Positions 62,834-64,000 of a DNA stretch of 64,000 bases are shown here, piece after piece. Source of the stretch: an uncultured Tenacibaculum sp. (lineage in GTDB: Bacteria; Bacteroidota; Bacteroidia; Flavobacteriales; Flavobacteriaceae); NCBI RefSeq assembly GCF_947498805.1, contig NZ_CANMLT010000002.1, positions 1 to 64,000 on the forward strand, in the 5' to 3' direction. The translations under genes were made by a program, and so were the position numbers. Every line of letters starts with the position of its first letter. The stretch's first letter is position 1. The notes below the pieces were generated by a model. That model had not been told where the DNA came from. It saw nothing but the letters and a program-made list of their open reading frames with translations, and made no database searches.

Positions 62834-63283
62834 ATGGAATTGATATTAAAGCAAGACGTAGAAAACTTAGGTTTTAAAGACGATATCGTAACTGTTAAGA
62901 ATGGTTATGGTCGTAACTACTTAATCCCACAAGGATATGCAATTTTAGCTACTTCTTCTGCAAAGAAAGTATTAGCTGAAAACTTAAAACAACGTGCTTA
63001 TAAAGAAGCTAAATTAATAGAAGACGCTACTAAATTAGCTGAAACTGTTAAAGGTTATGAGTTAAAGATTGCTTCTAAAGTAGGATCTGGAGATAAATTA
63101 TTTGGTTCTGTTAACAACATTAATGTTGCAGAAGCTTTAGCTAAAGCAGGAACAGAAGTAGATAAGAAGTTTATCAAAGTTACTGGAGGTAACGTAAAGA
63201 GATTAGGAAAATACAACGCTGCTGTACGTTTACACAGAACTGTTGTAGCTGACATCGTATTTGAAGTAGTTGCTGAGAAGTAA
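62834..63283 (+). CDS. rplI: Ribosomal protein L9 (bL9)
   Basis: 149 residues: MELILKQDVENLGFKDDIVT, VKNGYGRNYLIPQGYAILAT, the long connecting helix, and the C-terminal domain with KLFGSVNNINVAEALAKAG. Usual length. Confidence 0.97.
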   Translation: MELILKQDVENLGFKDDIVTVKNGYGRNYLIPQGYAILATSSAKKVLAENLKQRAYKEAKLIEDATKLAETVKGYELKIASKVGSGDKLFGSVNNINVAEALAKAGTEVDKKFIKVTGGNVKRLGKYNAAVRLHRTVVADIVFEVVAEK

Positions 63284-63312
63284 AACTTGTTAAATACTTG
63301 TTAATAAAAGAT

Positions 63313-63340
63313 TAACCCGCTTATTAAAGCGGGTTTTTTA
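63313..63340 (+). terminator. Intrinsic terminator of the ribosomal protein operon
   Basis: AACCCGCTT (63314-63322) pairs with AAAGCGGGTT (63326-63335), then TTTTT. Confidence 0.9.
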
Positions 63341-63384
63341 ATTGTGTAATTTTAAGGATAACAAAAACTTATTATTACTCAATT

Positions 63385-64000
63385 ATGAAAAAATTATTAA
63401 CTTTTTCTTTTTTCTTAATGTTTTTAACCGCTGGTATAGCGCAGGTTACTACATCTAAGATTAAAGGGGTTGTTACAGATAATGAAGGGGAACCATTATT
63501 TGGGGCAAACATTGTGGTACTACATGTACCAACAGGAACAGTATCAGGAGCAGTAGCTCAGGATAACGGAAAGTATACAATTCCGAACCTTAGGGTGGGA
63601 GGACCTTATAAAGTAACGTTTAGTTATGTAGGGTTTAAGCCACAAGAAATCAATAATGTATTCTTAACATTAGGGAAAACTACCAATATTGATGGAAAAC
63701 TTTCTGAGGATGGTGAACAATTAGAGGAAGTTGTAATCTCAGCTTCAAAAAGCAAAGTTTTTAATAACGATAGAACAGGTGCACAGACAAGTGTTAGCGC
63801 CAATCAGTTAAAAACATTACCTACAATTTCTAGATCTGCATCAGATTTTACTCGTTTAGAACCTACAGCGAGCAATGGTTCATTTGGAGGAAGAAATGAT
63901 CAATTCAACAATTTTTCACTTGATGGATCTATTTTTAATAACCCATTTGGATTAGATGCTGCAACTCCAGGAGGACAAACAGATTCTCAACCAGTATCAT
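63385..64000 (+). CDS. TonB-dependent receptor with carboxypeptidase-like N-terminus (partial)
   Basis: The first 205 residues of a protein that runs off the window. Signal peptide at 1-19 (MKKLLTFSFFLMFLTAGIA). Then comes a carboxypeptidase-regulatory-like beta-sandwich: KIKGVVTDNEGEPLFGANIV, YTIPNLRVGGPYKVTFSYVG. The TonB plug begins with LEEVVISASKSKVFNNDRTG. The layout resembles Oar-type receptors of Bacteroidota; the ligand is unknown. Confidence 0.88.
   Translation, partial: MKKLLTFSFFLMFLTAGIAQVTTSKIKGVVTDNEGEPLFGANIVVLHVPTGTVSGAVAQDNGKYTIPNLRVGGPYKVTFSYVGFKPQEINNVFLTLGKTTNIDGKLSEDGEQLEEVVISASKSKVFNNDRTGAQTSVSANQLKTLPTISRSASDFTRLEPTASNGSFGGRNDQFNNFSLDGSIFNNPFGLDAATPGGQTDSQPVS

Overview
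The window looks like chromosomal DNA of a marine member of the Flavobacteriaceae (Bacteroidota), possibly near Tenacibaculum or Polaribacter; the genus is a guess. The DNA is AT-rich and start codons lack Shine-Dalgarno sequences. Several promoters carry the Bacteroidota -7 element TAnnTTTG. Typical flavobacterial families are present: OstA-like protein, N-acyl-ornithine carbamoyltransferase, HU/DUF4469 protein, DUF1572, a TonB-dependent receptor with a carboxypeptidase-like N-terminus.

Layout. 1-110: 3' end of a 5S rRNA gene and its terminator. 145-6376: a TPR-like protein and the leucine genes leuA-leuC-leuD-leuB. 6379-15408: accessory genes of mostly unknown function, including an adenylate-kinase-like protein without a P-loop, a three-copy domain family (10879 and 12664), a GIY-YIG-like protein and a CoiA-like zinc-finger protein. 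15515-24335: a defence island with a type III CBASS operon (CD-NTase, HORMA, TRIP13-like ATPase, and a membrane-anchored second nucleotidyltransferase as probable effector). Before it lie a trypsin-like protease/membrane protein pair and a NarL-type two-component system. 24527-27398: a HU/DUF4469 protein and a large patatin-like lipase. 27573-28720: no protein genes, but five leftward promoter-like units with terminators. 28741-39287: an arginine/proline operon on the minus strand, interrupted by dispersed repeats. 39602-47932: the isoleucine/valine operon ilvE-ilvD-ilvB-ilvN-ilvC-ilvA behind two tandem attenuators. 47929-64000: housekeeping genes (OstA-like, aromatic amino acid decarboxylase, purA, Fur, RelA/SpoT, ECF sigma and its membrane partner, sterol-desaturase-like protein, rpsF-rpsR-rplI) and the start of a TonB-dependent receptor.

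Most notable. (1) Three 16-bp sites of NarL 7-2-7 form lie at nearly the same distance from a -7 element in front of the two-component operon (15515), the protease operon (18617) and the CBASS operon (20745). This suggests that a TPR sensor kinase and its NarL-type regulator control a composite immune island. (2) A second motif, TTACGG-N4-CCGTAA, is centred 36.5 bp before the end of a -7 element at two accessory genes (10808, 14342) and five times in the 27.6-28.7 kb array of short transcription units. (3) The ilv operon has two successive 21-residue Ile/Val-rich leader peptides, each followed by a competing antiterminator and an intrinsic terminator. All regulatory claims come from reading the sequence and are untested.
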